In this document: positions 23,001-34,641 of the stretch, one piece after another
Layout of the letters: each line of letters starts with the position of its first letter
Numbering within the stretch: the first letter of the stretch is position 1
Assembly (NCBI GenBank): GCA_963678705.1
Contig: OY783203.1
Coordinates: forward strand, 41,974,347-42,038,346
Origin: Panorpa germanica
Lineage: Eukaryota; Arthropoda; Insecta; Mecoptera; Panorpidae
Direction: 5' to 3'
DNA length: 64,000 nucleotides
Position numbers and translations under genes: made by a program
The notes under the pieces: generated by a model
The model's input: the letters and a program-made list of their open reading frames with translations, nothing else
Database searches by the model: none
What the model was told of the DNA's origin: nothing

Positions 23001-24711
23001 GATGTATTTTTTTTCTTGTGTGAAAAGTGAAGTTTGTTAACAGTAATTAAATATTAAACGTAATTGTATTATCTGCTGGTGAGACCAAAATCTGTTTAGA
23101 ATTCTGAGAAGTGTAATACAAATCAAAACTATCGAGCTTATAAAGAAGTATTAAAAATATAATAGTTACAACAAATGTAAAATTTTGGTAAAACAATAGT
23201 TTTTGAATTGTATTCCAATTGTCATTTCATTTTCATTTCATATAATTATTTTTCTTATATTTATCGCTTATTACTTGCTATTTTTAGACTAATGCATGTG
23301 ATGTATACTATACATATATATATTTAAGAAAATGTATGTAAGACTAAGATGTTAAATGGTTTTTCATACACTTATGCGTCTGATTGTAAGACGCTGTTTA
23401 AATAAATTTGAGTTCGGTTAATGAAAATAGTAGGAAGAATTGTAAAAAATTTCAGTTGTTACTATAATGTAGACACCACGTCTGGTGCTGTAAAACTGAC
23501 TGAAAACTTCGTAGTCTGCTAGAAACCGTGTCTGTACTAGCCCTGAATGCGTTTAAAAGTAGATGGGCTGAAACATGCTAGACAAATTTAAATCGTGCTT
23601 AAATATAAAAAAATTAACTTTTAACTATTCCTTACTTAGTAATTTTGTTCAAATATTTTAACCCTACTTTTTTTTTCTTAACCTAACTCAAAGATTTGTC
23701 TAGATATGTAAGAAAACAAGACTGTTTCCGCAAGGCCTTACCTTAGGCGGTATATTTCGTGGCAGGAAGCGGTAAAAAAGACTAAAAGCTGTGAATATTT
23801 CGTCAATTTCATGTTCTTGTTTCGATAACCACGCAAAGAGGATGAAACTGTATTATACATAAAGAATAATTTAAATTTATATATCTAATAGAATTTTGTT
23901 AAACAGCGTTTTCTCCGTTTAATACGAAGGTAACAACAATGTAGTATTCACGTGGCAAATATACGAGTATTCAAATGTAGCAGATGCGTAAATACTATGT
24001 TATTCGTTTTATCTATATTGTATGGGTCTTTATGTTGGCATATACTTGATATGACCATAAAAAGACAAGTAACAATATAAGTATGACAACTAAAATGAAA
24101 CAGCTAATGTGATTTAAGAAATTTTAAAAAACAATTTTCACTGGACTTTGCAATGAACACCTTAGAAATTCAATCTAAACTTTTGCCAATTCAGCCATGG
24201 CATTACATTTGATAAAACGTGCTTGAACTCAAGATATATGTAATAGAATTATTGATAAGCTGCTATATAGCAATAACCACGAGCCTTGAACTTGCCACGG
24301 CTGTATATAATATAATTTGTTTTATAAGTTATCTAAAATTTATCTAAAATATTTTTTGAAATACAAAAGTTCGGTCTATTGTAAATGTTTCGTTAAAGCT
24401 TCGTTTTTAGGTTAGGAATATTTTGTTTGTTTATGTAAAAAGTATATATCATGCCATACCATTTGAGTACAGCAAGAAGAAATACATGGGTGACTTAGAT
24501 CTTTAAAACATACTATAATATTTAAATTAATAGACATAGATGAATTGAGCCGGCTACGGAGATTAAATGATTCAAAACTTTTCATATAAATAAAGTTAAA
24601 ACTACATATAACTTATATATGGTACTTGTATAATTATATGCGCGAAATATAAGTTTCATTACTTCGATGTACTTCGCTCGAGAAGGTTAAAGCTTTTTAT
24701 TTTCAAAATGA
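23001..24711. other. AT-rich stretch without recognised features
   Basis: Nothing recognised on either strand. Confidence 0.5.
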
Positions 24712-25265
24712 ATAGACAACACAGTGGGCGAGAGCATTGGTGCTTCGGGTTCGTTCTTGAAGTCAATGGCCATACCATGTTGAACGCACAAGATCCGTAC
24801 CAATCTGGTAGATTAAGCAGCAGTAGGCTCGGTCACAGTTTGGAAGGGGTGAACTTGAAGGCACTCTTCCAGATTGTGGCTGATGTGGTATGCAAATAAG
24901 GATAAATCCGTGGACATTGCACCCCTCGTGCCATCGGCGAACAGTGTTCGAATCATCACCAGGACGAACATACTTCAGTAATATTCATATTAGTTTGGGA
25001 TGTATCTCCCCATGCTACATACCTAAAATCCGTCTTCCATGTACACATCTAGATGCAAGTTCTGCACAATATACGCTATCATCGCAAAACTCTAGGAGTA
25101 GAGGGAAATCAAATCAAGATTTACTCCACACAGTATAGTGTATAATTCGTACTCCGAGTTCGATCCCCGGACCAGAGTTATATTTTCTGGGTTTGGACGT
25201 TAACAAATTAAGTTGATTATGAACATACATAGGCGTATTGCATCGGAAATAGGCCGATATTAAAT
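24712..25265 (+). repeat. SINE, composite long form, copy 2 (dimer-like)
   Basis: Begins with the head (GACAACACAGTGGGCGAGAG) and a first B-box-like CTTCGGGTTCGTTC. It then carries a unique segment with a second B-box-like GTGTTCGAATCATC, and the module shared with 16956-17285 (AGGACGAACATACTTCAGTA, ATATTAGTTTGGGATGTAT, AGTATAGTGTATAATTCGTA). A third, canonical B box and body follow (GAGTTCGATCCCCGGACCAG) and then the tail (CATCGGAAATAGGCCGATAT). The open frames of 63 and 82 codons here are repeat sequence, not genes. Confidence 0.75.
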
Positions 25266-25908
25266 AAATTGGTGAATTCTATATAATTAGAGCATAGATA
25301 TTAAAATGAATCCGAAAAATATAAATAAAATCCGAAAATTATATGATATGAAAAAATTTTGTCTAGGAAAACATTATTATTTGCAAAAACTGTTGAACAC
25401 ATATCTTATAATTGCACATAAATACAGTAATTAGTTTATTATTAATGAACTTATGTGAATAACAAGACTGTTATATACAACAACAAACAAACAAACATCT
25501 TCAAAGCAGTAAGCTGTTTTCAAATCGTAGTTTCAAGAGTACTCATAGAGACTAACTGCAACTTGATGCAAGTTACTTAACCTAATAATTATGATTCACT
25601 TGGGATACATTTTCCAGGGAATTAATGTCGTTCACTGCAGTTCATTGCCCTTTAAGTGTTTACCCTTCTAGCTTATATAGTAAGCAGTGGCGGTTAGTTT
25701 TGTATGAATATTCGTAATGGTAAAATTGTACTCGTAGTTATGTAGAAAACTGAACGTTTTTGCTATCACGGCGAATTTTTATCTCAGTTTTAGTTGGTAG
25801 CGTAATGATTAAACAAGGGCGATAATACCACGATTAATTAAAAAAGCAACTTTTAAAATCCTTATATAATTTAACTTTGTGGAATTTAATACTAAGGAAC
25901 CTTGTGTG
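25266..25908. other. AT-rich stretch; possible hAT end
   Basis: CAGTGGCGGTTAG at about 25686 resembles a hAT terminus, but I find no partner end. Confidence 0.35.
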
Positions 25909-25962
25909 GACGACACAGCGGGCGAGATCTTTGACGCTGACTGTTGTGTCCTGATTTGATTG
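25909..25962 (+). repeat. SINE head, interrupted
   Basis: GACGACACAGCGGGCGAGAT and GCTGACTGTTGTGTC are the SINE head and anticodon region. The sequence then breaks off into LINE sequence, and the matching SINE tail appears about 390 bp further on (26349-26400). Confidence 0.75.
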
Positions 25963-26345
25963 TACATGTCTTTTTGGTCTTACAATCTGTTTACATTTAT
26001 TTCTCAATTCATTTACTAAGTTAACAAATGATAAAGACCTAATTCAGTTCATTTCTTTATATATACTTAGCAATTTACAATAAAATTTAACTTATTCTCG
26101 TTTCTCCTCCTTCTCTCTTATCTTTACTTCCTTCCATATTTCTTCGCAATATCTCACTTTCTGACACCTACTCGTAATGTGTTCTAATTTTTCCTCTTCC
26201 TTCTAGCACACCCTCCATACTTTCTCTTCTTTCATTCCCCAATATCTACTTCCCCTTTCCTCATTCCCCAGTCTGAACATAGTGATCGCTCTCATTTCTT
26301 TCCCTTCCTGTTTTTCACCGTCATCCTTTTCGTCCACAACTCTTC
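25963..26345 (-). mobile_element. Non-LTR retrotransposon 3' fragment inside a SINE
   Basis: On the minus strand a decayed frame reads MFRLGNEERGSRYWGMKEEK, then VWRVC, a stop, and KLEHITSRC. This parallels the intact copy at 39073-39507 (RFRLGNEEKGNRYWESSEE, CRVCGAEDETLEHIKFEC). The left edge resembles that copy's 3' terminus (TCTTTTTGGTCTTACAATCT against CCTTTCGGCTTTACAGTCT). The element is 5'-truncated and carries an in-frame stop. Confidence 0.75.
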
Positions 26346-26348
26346 ATA

Positions 26349-26400
26349 TCGCTATAGGACTCAGCATCGGAAATAGACTAACGATAAATAAATTAAATTA
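26349..26400 (+). repeat. SINE tail, separated from its head
   Basis: ATAGGACTCAGCATCGGAAA and TAGACTAACGATAAATAAAT are the 3' end of the SINE whose head is at 25909-25962. Confidence 0.75.
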
Positions 26401-28399
26401 AAGAAAAGAATCTTGTAAGATGACCACCAATGCTATATATAATTGTTCGATTGTGTAATTAATCGCTTTTAAACTTTAAGATTCGTTTAATGTAATAGGT
26501 ATCGAACCATCGACATCAAAATCTAATGATAATGACAACCGCAGGGAATAGACTTCTGATCCGGAACATGTGATCCAGTGGGATGTAAAGGTTTTATTTT
26601 AACTACTCTATTATTGTATGTATTACTATCTACGAGTATGGGTCGTACCAATTGGGACTTACTCATTGATGCCCAAGGAATCAGCAGGAAGGGGTTAAAG
26701 TGACCACTTCAGAATATTTCAACGAAAAGAATTTATATTCTAACAAGGAAATAGTTTAGTAGTGCGATGTAATCGTTAGGAATCGTCAAGAAATAGAAAA
26801 ATTAGTTTTTCTTGTAAACAAATGTATTATCTACTGAGTAGCGTGAGGCAAAAAGATCAATTTTATTTTTGACTTTTTTGAAATGACAGGGTTGGAAAAC
26901 AGGTTATCTTTTGTTTAAATTTTATGTAAAAAAATTTAGAAGTGGAAAACAGTTAAAAGAAAGTTTCGATATAAACATAAAAGAGAAAAAAGTATTGTAT
27001 AAGTTACTCGTATATACTGGCGCGTTCACTTCAATGAAATTTTACTCTATCGCAACGTGATAACTGATTAGGGTGTGCTCACAGTGCAACAGATTTCTTG
27101 TGACTTTTTCAGTAGGATGTAGTTGCATTAGCACATTTTATTATGAGAGGAAATTTCTATTTTAATGTTTATTACTAACCACTGTATATATTTCATTCGT
27201 ACGTATTCGTTATATAGACATTAAAGTGTCGCACTATCTACTTGACGTCGCATAAGTTCGTGTATGCTCTATACGCTGGTTGTTTGTTTGTGCTACCTAA
27301 AATTAATTAATGAGCACTCGTAGCTGATTTATTCTAAGTTACTTCAGTTGTTTAAGTGCATTTGCGTATATTTAACGTCCATTTAGTGCTGCGTCCTACT
27401 ACACCACCCGCAATGGACTTTAAATTGTCATAAGTCAAGTAAAATTCACAACGATGCCACGGGAATACTTTAAAAGGAACGGTCTGATACCTACGACAAC
27501 AAGAACACAATTGTAACCACCTTCAGAATTAACAGAACTGTGGGTAACGCGAAAATAATCCATTGTATTTTTCCCCAAATATTATTTATTTACTTCTATT
27601 GTTGTGAAATTAGAATTCTTAAAACGAATCAACTGTAAAAAATATTTACAAAAGATTGGTCCGCTTTGTAATAATAATTCCGTGTATAAATCGCGGTATT
27701 GGTTATTTAATATGACTTCCGGTATTGTTAAACACAAATTAAGGTCATGCTTTCATCTTGCAAACAGCATATCCTTGAATACTGATTAACGTGGTGTAGG
27801 CACGGGAATTGTGATTGTTCAGGTTCACCTGTTCTCAACAAATAATATATTGTTTCGTTTCAATAGAGCTAGTACTAAGATGAAGCTTTATAACAGCTTT
27901 TCTCGTGTTTATTTTCTTTTATAAAAGTCAATCAGTCAACACAATAAATACAATACCTTTCTTTATTCAATTATGTATTTTAAATACATTTTAACCTTGT
28001 ATATTTAACAACATTGTTATTATGTTTTTTTTATAAACGTTTCAAGCAGCCGTATAAATCGACTTATTTTTCTTACCTGTGATTTTTAAATACGATTTTT
28101 CGTTTCGCTGAGTTTTTAATAGAGACTGTTTTACAAAGGCCTCAGAAAATGAATTTGATTTTCTTTTAGCTTGTGCCACTGGTTACTTCTTAACTGACAA
28201 ATTAGTAAACAGTTGAAGAAGTATAAGACTTATAATGAATTCTTGTTCACTGTTAGGTGTATTATTCTAAAAGATAAAGTTATTTAAGTCGAGTTTCAAT
28301 CTGAGAAAAAGTATTTAGTAACTAAGTTCAGTTTATTATACTTTTATATAATGATTAGACATTATATAAAAAGTCATTTGAGTGACTTTTAATATTTCA
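26401..28399. other. AT-rich stretch without firm features
   Basis: On the minus strand at about 28078-28130 there is a donor-like CACAG|GTAAGA preceded by a short open frame. It is too short and AT-rich to call. A 61-codon plus frame at 27604 is unrecognised. Confidence 0.4.
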
Positions 28400-28530
28400 T
28401 TAAATCATTGATGCTTCACACTGACTGCCTGTGTATTCAGGTTCGATCCTCATACCAGAGTTATACTAAGTGTGACTGCTAACAAAGTAAGAAGTCGTGG
28501 TTGATACGACTCAGCATCGAAAATAAAAAA
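28400..28530 (+). repeat. tRNA-derived SINE, shortened
   Basis: Retains the anticodon region (TGATGCTTCACACTGACTGC), B box (CAGGTTCGATCCTCATACC) and tail (GACTCAGCATCGAAAATA). The head and most of the body are missing. Confidence 0.8.
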
Positions 28531-28894
28531 AACCTAATGAATATAACATAATACGAGCAAAAAAACTATTTAAAAAAATTTGCAAATAACAATATTTTAC
28601 GTTTAAGTTTAAGAGACAGTTGAGGAAATAGCGAGTGGGATATAAGTTTTAGTTGTAGAATAATATGTGCGATTCATTGTATAGTGTAATACCGACTTTA
28701 TCGCAGGTGACTTAATTCCGTAAGACTCGTATTGCTCATACTTAAGTCAGTATATTTCATTTTCGTCTATTTTCTACAAATCGCTAAATTGACTAAGTGG
28801 ATAAGTATCTAGACTATATGGACCATTACACAATCGTGTTTTCAACGTATGTGGTCTTATATTTGTTTGTTTGTAATATATGTATTGTTTAAAA

Positions 28895-28898
<4 letters not shown>
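28531..28898. other. AT-rich stretch without recognised features
   Basis: Nothing recognised. Confidence 0.5.
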
Positions 28899-28941
<43 letters not shown>

Positions 28942-28943
28942 AT
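28899..28943. repeat. (TA)n microsatellite
   Basis: Alternating TA with two interruptions. Overlapping open frames rich in Ile/Tyr on both strands are artefacts of it. Confidence 0.95.
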
Positions 28944-28951
28944 TATAATAA

Positions 28952-29022
28952 TTAATTTTGACCCCTTCCCCACTTGTCACAATTTCTGGACCTTTACGTG
29001 TGACGTATTTTATGGATGGCCC
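28952..29022 (+). repeat. Right end of the CCATCCATAA MITE family
   Basis: TTTTGACCCCTTCCCCACTT, TGTCACAATTTCTGG and GTGTGACGTATTTTATGGAT match the right half of the family. Confidence 0.65.
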
Positions 29023-29385
29023 CGTAAACCCAAAATATGAATTGTTGATCCGAGAATCGAATCCGATTAAATAGCCTGGCTTCAACAGTTAATGAATCGT
29101 TAAATTATCAAAAAATAAAATCTATTTTGAAAGACTTTTACATTTCTAGTGCCACTATTTGTTACATAGAAACCCTTCTATATTTTATATCGACTCTATA
29201 AACTAGTGTATAACTATGGATATATATATATAGATATAAAATATTCGGTATAATAAATCAAAATGTTCAAGAGAGACTTCAAACAGAATAATAGAATATC
29301 TAGTCAATACCTTTGCATTAGATATATGAATAGTTTGTAAAATATAAAATACAAAATGCAACCTCGTATAAATAACAAAACCTAG

Positions 29386-29514
29386 GGAAATCTTTTGGGA
29401 CCATTATTGTTTCCGTCTGGTCTGTTCTTAAGATGCTGCGGATTGTGGACCCACAGAGGATTCCTGACGCCTACATGTCTCGATGCTGGTGCGGCTGCGG
29501 CTGCAACAGTTACC
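29386..29514 (+). CDS. Candidate phase-1 cassette exon in a GC-rich island (unproven)
   Basis: After CCTAG at 29385 the plus frame GKSFGTIVSVWSVLKMLRIV, then DPQRIPDAYMSRCWCGCGCN, is open. A donor AGTTACC|GTGAGA lies at 29514. The exon would be 129 bases (43 codons), start by taking one base from the previous exon and leave one base over, so it fits between 5603-5678 and either 57787 or 59446. Against it, the acceptor has almost no polypyrimidine tract. A second plus frame and a minus frame (VTVAAAAAPASRHVGVRNPL, ending in TAG at about 29383) are also open over the same bases. Coding strand and identity are uncertain. Confidence 0.25.
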
Positions 29515-29941
29515 GTGAGACGTATGGTTATAAAATATTTATACGGATTCAACACCTTTAGAGCTTTTGATGTTATACCTCACGGATGGCAAACGTATGA
29601 TATGTGTGCCATCGGTTTGCAGTATAAATTTGCTAATCCGCCTTAGACATAACTGTAATCATAAACATTTATCGTTAACTAAAAATATCCTAGACGTTTT
29701 TCTGACCCATATTAATCTCGAGTGTTACCATCTATTGTTTAATCCTTAACTGTAAATATTACTTTCTTATAATAAATCCTTAATAGTTAAGTGATAATAC
29801 TACCTAGAAATATTATCTACTAAATGATAATTACTTAAACAAACCTTAAGCGAATTATAAACGGGCTAAGTTCATTATTATAACATTAAAACTTATAATT
29901 ACTTATTTACTAATCATCATTCCACACACACACACATAAAA

Positions 29942-29943
<2 letters not shown>
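29515..29943. other. AT-rich stretch without recognised features
   Basis: Nothing recognised apart from the frames running out of the island at 29386-29514. Confidence 0.5.

Positions 29944-29996
<53 letters not shown>
29944..29996. repeat. (TA)n microsatellite, longest in the window
   Basis: Uninterrupted alternating TA of about 53 bases, preceded by a short (CA)n at about 29924-29935. Confidence 0.95.
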
Positions 29997-30001
<5 letters not shown>

Positions 30002-30469
30002 CCAGCATATATGTATCAAAATATAATAAATAATTTATATTGACTTATGTTAATTTTCATATTAACTTTTAAAGCCATTTTCGGAAGTAAAGTGACAGGT
30101 ACATTCAAGTAGAAACCGTGTGATAGTCTCCGGTTCGCAGCATCCTTACAAGAGCATAAAGGTTCTTAGATCATTTAAATTATCTAGAACATAGCTCTTT
30201 TGACACGTCATTCGTTTCATTATTATCTTAGTTATTTTTCAGATATGTTATATTAATGTCTTCCGGTTAAAGCTAATGGTATAACATTTATTAAGTTAAT
30301 TAACAAATTATTCTAAAAAGATTGCAGAAGAAATTTTAGTAAAATTGAACATACGAGTAACATAGCTTGAAAAATGAAGCCAATAATTAATTGTTCTTTA
30401 ACTTCCTAGGTATAAAATTGTATGGGTTGGTGGTTGCACTTGCTAGTTTTCTACAAACATAATTTCAAG

Positions 30470-30590
30470 GTTCATTTTTACTTCTCATATAGGAATTCTC
30501 TTGCAGTACGTGTTTCACAGTTACTAGCTAATTAGCTTTCAAGCTTTTTCAAGCTAATTAAAGTGTTATATTGCGTTACGTTTGATCTAT
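30470..30590. repeat. Dispersed GTGCAGTTTTAC repeat, copy 3 of 3
   Basis: Contains CTCTTGCAGTACGTGTTTCACAG, of which TTGCAGTACGTG matches the family start, then TTACTAGCTAATTAGCTTT and AATTAAAGTGTTATATTGCG, matching the right end of 9870-10045. Confidence 0.4.
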
Positions 30591-32197
30591 TCGGGTTTAT
30601 TCTAAAATTTAAATGCACTAGCAATGTTTTTATGTTAACTCCTGTTTAATTTAAAATTAATTTAACTTTTACATATGCGCAAGCAATATTTTGAACTACA
30701 AAGCCTTTGATAATAGAACTCGGCTGAAAGAAAGAAATTATGTGAACGCCAAAACAAATTGTTTTAAATTTCTGACAAAAGTAGGGTTTGGTTATTATAT
30801 ATTGTATTATAAATAATAGTTATCTTTTACTCCTTCAATAAGTCTCCTTTGATCTTCGCACAGTTTGTAATGAATCGTGAATTGACACGGAAGGAACTTT
30901 GACATGATTTTTGAGTCTCTAGTTGGAGCTGGTAGAACTTACATAGTAAAATCTTCTTGTTTCGTTGTAATGTTAACTACTGATCAGCCACGAATCTTGT
31001 GGGGGGGAGTGGGTGTAAACCGGTATACTTGGGTCGCTAAATTCCGAAAGGCACATTTTTAGTTTGTCGAAAAAATTCGATTTCGGGGAAATTTTTTTTT
31101 TCTTCTTTTTAGTTTCTCACGAAGATTGTCAGAGACAACTAACCCATCCTGTAATTTTTTTTTTACTTTTTTTTCACCAATGAAGAAGGTAAAATTACAA
31201 CAAAATTTAGACAAGGGTGCCAATGTCAAGGTGTTCTTGATCTGGTTTAAACAAATCGTAGATCCGGTACTGCTACTGATACATAGCCGCAGAGCAATGT
31301 CATTTTATAGCTTGAGAAGCATCTCAATGAGAAACTCACGTAGTCCTGCAATGACATCCAGATGTCATAGTTTAATTTCTAGTATCAACAACTTCACATT
31401 GACCTATTTACAAACATAAGACACCCTACAACATTTCTTATTTTGCATAATTTCTTGTAACTGTGAAATAATCTCTTAAAAGAGTGTACAAGCCGGAATC
31501 TTTTGCATACGTGGCTACTTTAAATGTATTCTTCGGCACGCAAATATGTGTCATAAAACCGAATAACAAAAAGTGGGAACCACAAAATGTGCGTGAACAA
31601 CGAGTGACTGACGAGAACGGAGAACCGCACGTACCGTTGATGATAAAAAGGATTATAACATGAAAAGTACAGACTGTATTCTGAGTACAGAGGGTAGAGA
31701 CAAATCTTTGCCAATGAATTTAATTGTTCCTTAGTAATTTAATTTCTTAATTAGGTTCTTAGATATATAATATGCTTATTATGAAAATTATCAAGAATAA
31801 CATTAACGAAGTTCAACAAGTTACGCGTATACAGAAATGTTGTTTGGTGGAATGTTTTGCGTTTTCACTAAAAAGCTAGTCAGCAATGACTGTTAGAACA
31901 GTGGAACATGTAGCAACGTGTTTTTAAAGATTCTGTGTTTTCCAAAAGTTAGTTATGTAGGGGTTATAACGTCCCGCGTGTTACAATGAATCCCGCTAAA
32001 CACAAAACATGGATACCTTACTTGAATACCTACCTTAACTTCAAGCATGTAATATTTTACTTAAACAAAACCGAGCAATAATAATTAATCAAATAAACCT
32101 ATTTTTATTATTCTATAGCTATTTTAAATGCCGTTAATCCTTAAAAAGGTGTCTTTAAAATTCAATAATCATAAAAAAGATCTTAAGAAATTTTATA
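30591..32197. other. Stretch with an unexplained GC-moderate patch
   Basis: 31195-31390 is GC-richer than its flanks and holds a 97-codon plus frame (31126-31419) with words such as NLDKGANVKVFLIWFKQIV. I recognise no family and find no clean splice pair, so I leave it uncalled. The rest is AT-rich. Confidence 0.35.
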
Positions 32198-32307
32198 TGG
32201 CACAGTGGGTGGAGCATTGATGCTTGACATTTTTTTGATAGTAATATCGATACAATACGATTGATTATGTACATACATAATCGTACACTTATTAGGCAGC
32301 GGTGAAG

Positions 32308-32341
<34 letters not shown>

Positions 32342-32405
32342 CCGGGATACCACAAATATTGCTAACATAGTAGGAGGTCGCGGGTGGTAGAACTCAGCAA
32401 ATTTA
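32198..32405 (+). repeat. tRNA-derived SINE with B-box deletion and (TA)n expansion
   Basis: Head GGCACAGTGGGTGGAGCATT, then a jump from the anticodon region to the body (GATTGATTATGTACATACAT), TTATTAGGCAGCGGTGAAG, a (TA)n run at 32309-32338, GGCCGGGATACCACAAATAT and AGGAGGTCGCGGGTGG. Ordinary copies have only TATATATAAGGCC at the position of the run, so the microsatellite grew inside the SINE. Confidence 0.85.
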
Positions 32406-34037
32406 AAAATAAAAAGTTTTACGATTATGTTAATGGACAAAAATGTAGTTTTACTTTTTAATAAGCCGAAAAATAGGTCACAAAACATTTTATATTAGGA
32501 AACATTATTTAAGTAAAGGCTTCATTTTGTTATGTTATATAAACATTTATTAGATATCTTAAAGAAAAAGGCTTAACAAAAACAATGAAGAGTTGTACAT
32601 GAATGTACAACAACAAATAATAAAAAAATTGTCTGCATTATTCTTAAAATTAAATAAATAATAAAAATGTTATTATTAAAAGTTATGAAACATGGTTTTA
32701 TTGATATTTTACTGTAGGATGTAAATAGTCACATTAAAGAGAAATAAAGGAGAAAGGCGGGAGGGTGGAAATACTATTAAATGTATATAAATTTTAGAAC
32801 TTGTTCTACAATTTATTATAAGAAGTACCTAGTAAATATTGAAGAGTACTTTCATTTGTTATGAGTACGTTCGAATAGAATTTCTAAAGAAATGTGAATT
32901 ACATGTTATAATTTGAAATGAAAATATTTTTAATTTGAGCGAAGATAGTCGTATTCAACGTTTTGAAAATTTTGAAAAAAAAATTTTTTTTAATTGTCTT
33001 ATTAAATAGTACAATATGTATAGAATATTATCCCAAAGTTTTGAGTCAATTAGAGTAAAAGTCTAGGAGATAGAGCTTTGGAAAGTTCCGTTGCTTAGAT
33101 ATTGTTTGTCTGTTTTTCTTGCTCGCTTCTGAAAACAGAAATAATTTGGTTTTTTAATATCAGGTGAATATACCATAAGTTATTATGACAACGCCAAGGA
33201 AATTTTATTCTGAGGGGTCACAAGAAATGAGGTTCCAATGGCTGTATTTTCAATATTTTGAAACAAAAACTTCACAAAATATTTTTCAAATATTTATCTT
33301 TGATATATTGTAAAATTTGAATAAAATATTTCATTTATTATATTTGAAAAAAATTAGACAAAATATGTTTTTTTTAGCCTTCGAAACCCATAATAAAACT
33401 TGAAATATTAATCGCCTAATAACGAGTATTATATTTGTCAGAAAGAAAGAAAAAAAAAACAAATAAAAACAAATAATAATTCAAATAACAAATTCAAAGT
33501 CACGAGACACAGCGGTTAAGGGCAAGCAATTAATAAGCAGTAATCTTCATGAAATTTTTATTTTATTTTAAAAAAAGGGTGGTCAATTGAATGGAATTTA
33601 TTTTTACGAATAACATGTAACGAAATGCTGAGTTTTAATTTCCATAAAAAAATATAAAAGGGATTAAAAAATATTGATGGGTTAATAATTCATTCGCGTG
33701 AAACTCACGTGGATAAGGATGATGGTATTGATAAATCAATTTTATAAAGTTTATTTATCACTGAGCTCTTATTAATCAGCAAAATATATTTATTTTATTT
33801 CACGTTGGTCTATTTGCGATGCTGCTATCATAGATGATTTCGTACTTTATTGGCAGTTTTTATAGTGTCATGTCCAAATATATGTTCACTACACCGCTTT
33901 CTAATAAATTTTGTTCTATTATTTGAGCACTAGAAGTACTAAAATTAACTTTGACAATAACAAAATCCAGTAAAGTTTGTTCAAATAAATATAACATATT
34001 TCTATATTTATAAAAAAATAAAGCCTTAGTTATTGCA
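32406..34037. other. AT-rich stretch without firm features
   Basis: A possible decayed SINE head (GAGACACAGCGGTTAAGGG) lies at about 33505. Otherwise nothing recognised. Confidence 0.45.
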
Positions 34038-34075
34038 AGGTCCCGGGCAGCAGATTTTTACGAGGCCCGCGAAAA
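34038..34075 (-). repeat. Fragment of the 986-1103 hAT MITE family
   Basis: GGTCCCGGGCAGCAGATTTT and ACGAGGCCCGCG match the reverse complement of the right part of the element at 986-1103. Confidence 0.5.
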
Positions 34076-34641
34076 AAAAATAATGGTTTTGCCGCGAATA
34101 AGGATAATATTTTAGCCTACTGTATTATACTAATTATGAATTTTCTTAGTTTTTATTATTCAGATAAATAGAAGAGCCAAAATTGGCAATACCGACCAGG
34201 TCCAATTTTTGGACAGCGTCTACTTTAGCGTCATTTTTAACAATATTTTTAAATTTGAAAAAAGATTTTTTTTTATGTATAATGTAATGTTTATGTAAAA
34301 ATGTTAATGTAATAATACGTCAATATAAAAAAACAATCCACAAACCTTAAATTTGTGAGCTCTAGACCACCCGTTTAAGAAACACTACCAGCCTAAATTT
34401 TATATAAAGCATGCTAATAGAATGATATTAAATTATATTAATATTAATTTTATAATCAAATAGTTAGTACAAAGATAAATTAGTATCTTAAGAAGATTAG
34501 AACTGCGTCATACTTATGTCATTACTGTAGTTTTAATATTGTGTATTCGTAGAGATACGTAGAGAAATTCTAGCACTACAGAAATATATTATACTTAATA
34601 TTTAATAGATATTGATGTCAATAATACTTGAAACAGTCTAA

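Noticed and set aside
24708-25138. Two consecutive plus frames of 63 and 82 codons
   Set aside because: They lie wholly inside the composite SINE, and the words are shared with the repeat at 16956-17285.
28774-29085. 103-codon minus frame and overlapping plus frame full of Ile/Tyr
   Set aside because: Both run through a (TA)n microsatellite and a MITE end.
31126-31419. 97-codon plus frame as a gene
   Set aside because: The first part translates a T-rich low-complexity run. The rest has no splice pair or recognisable domain.
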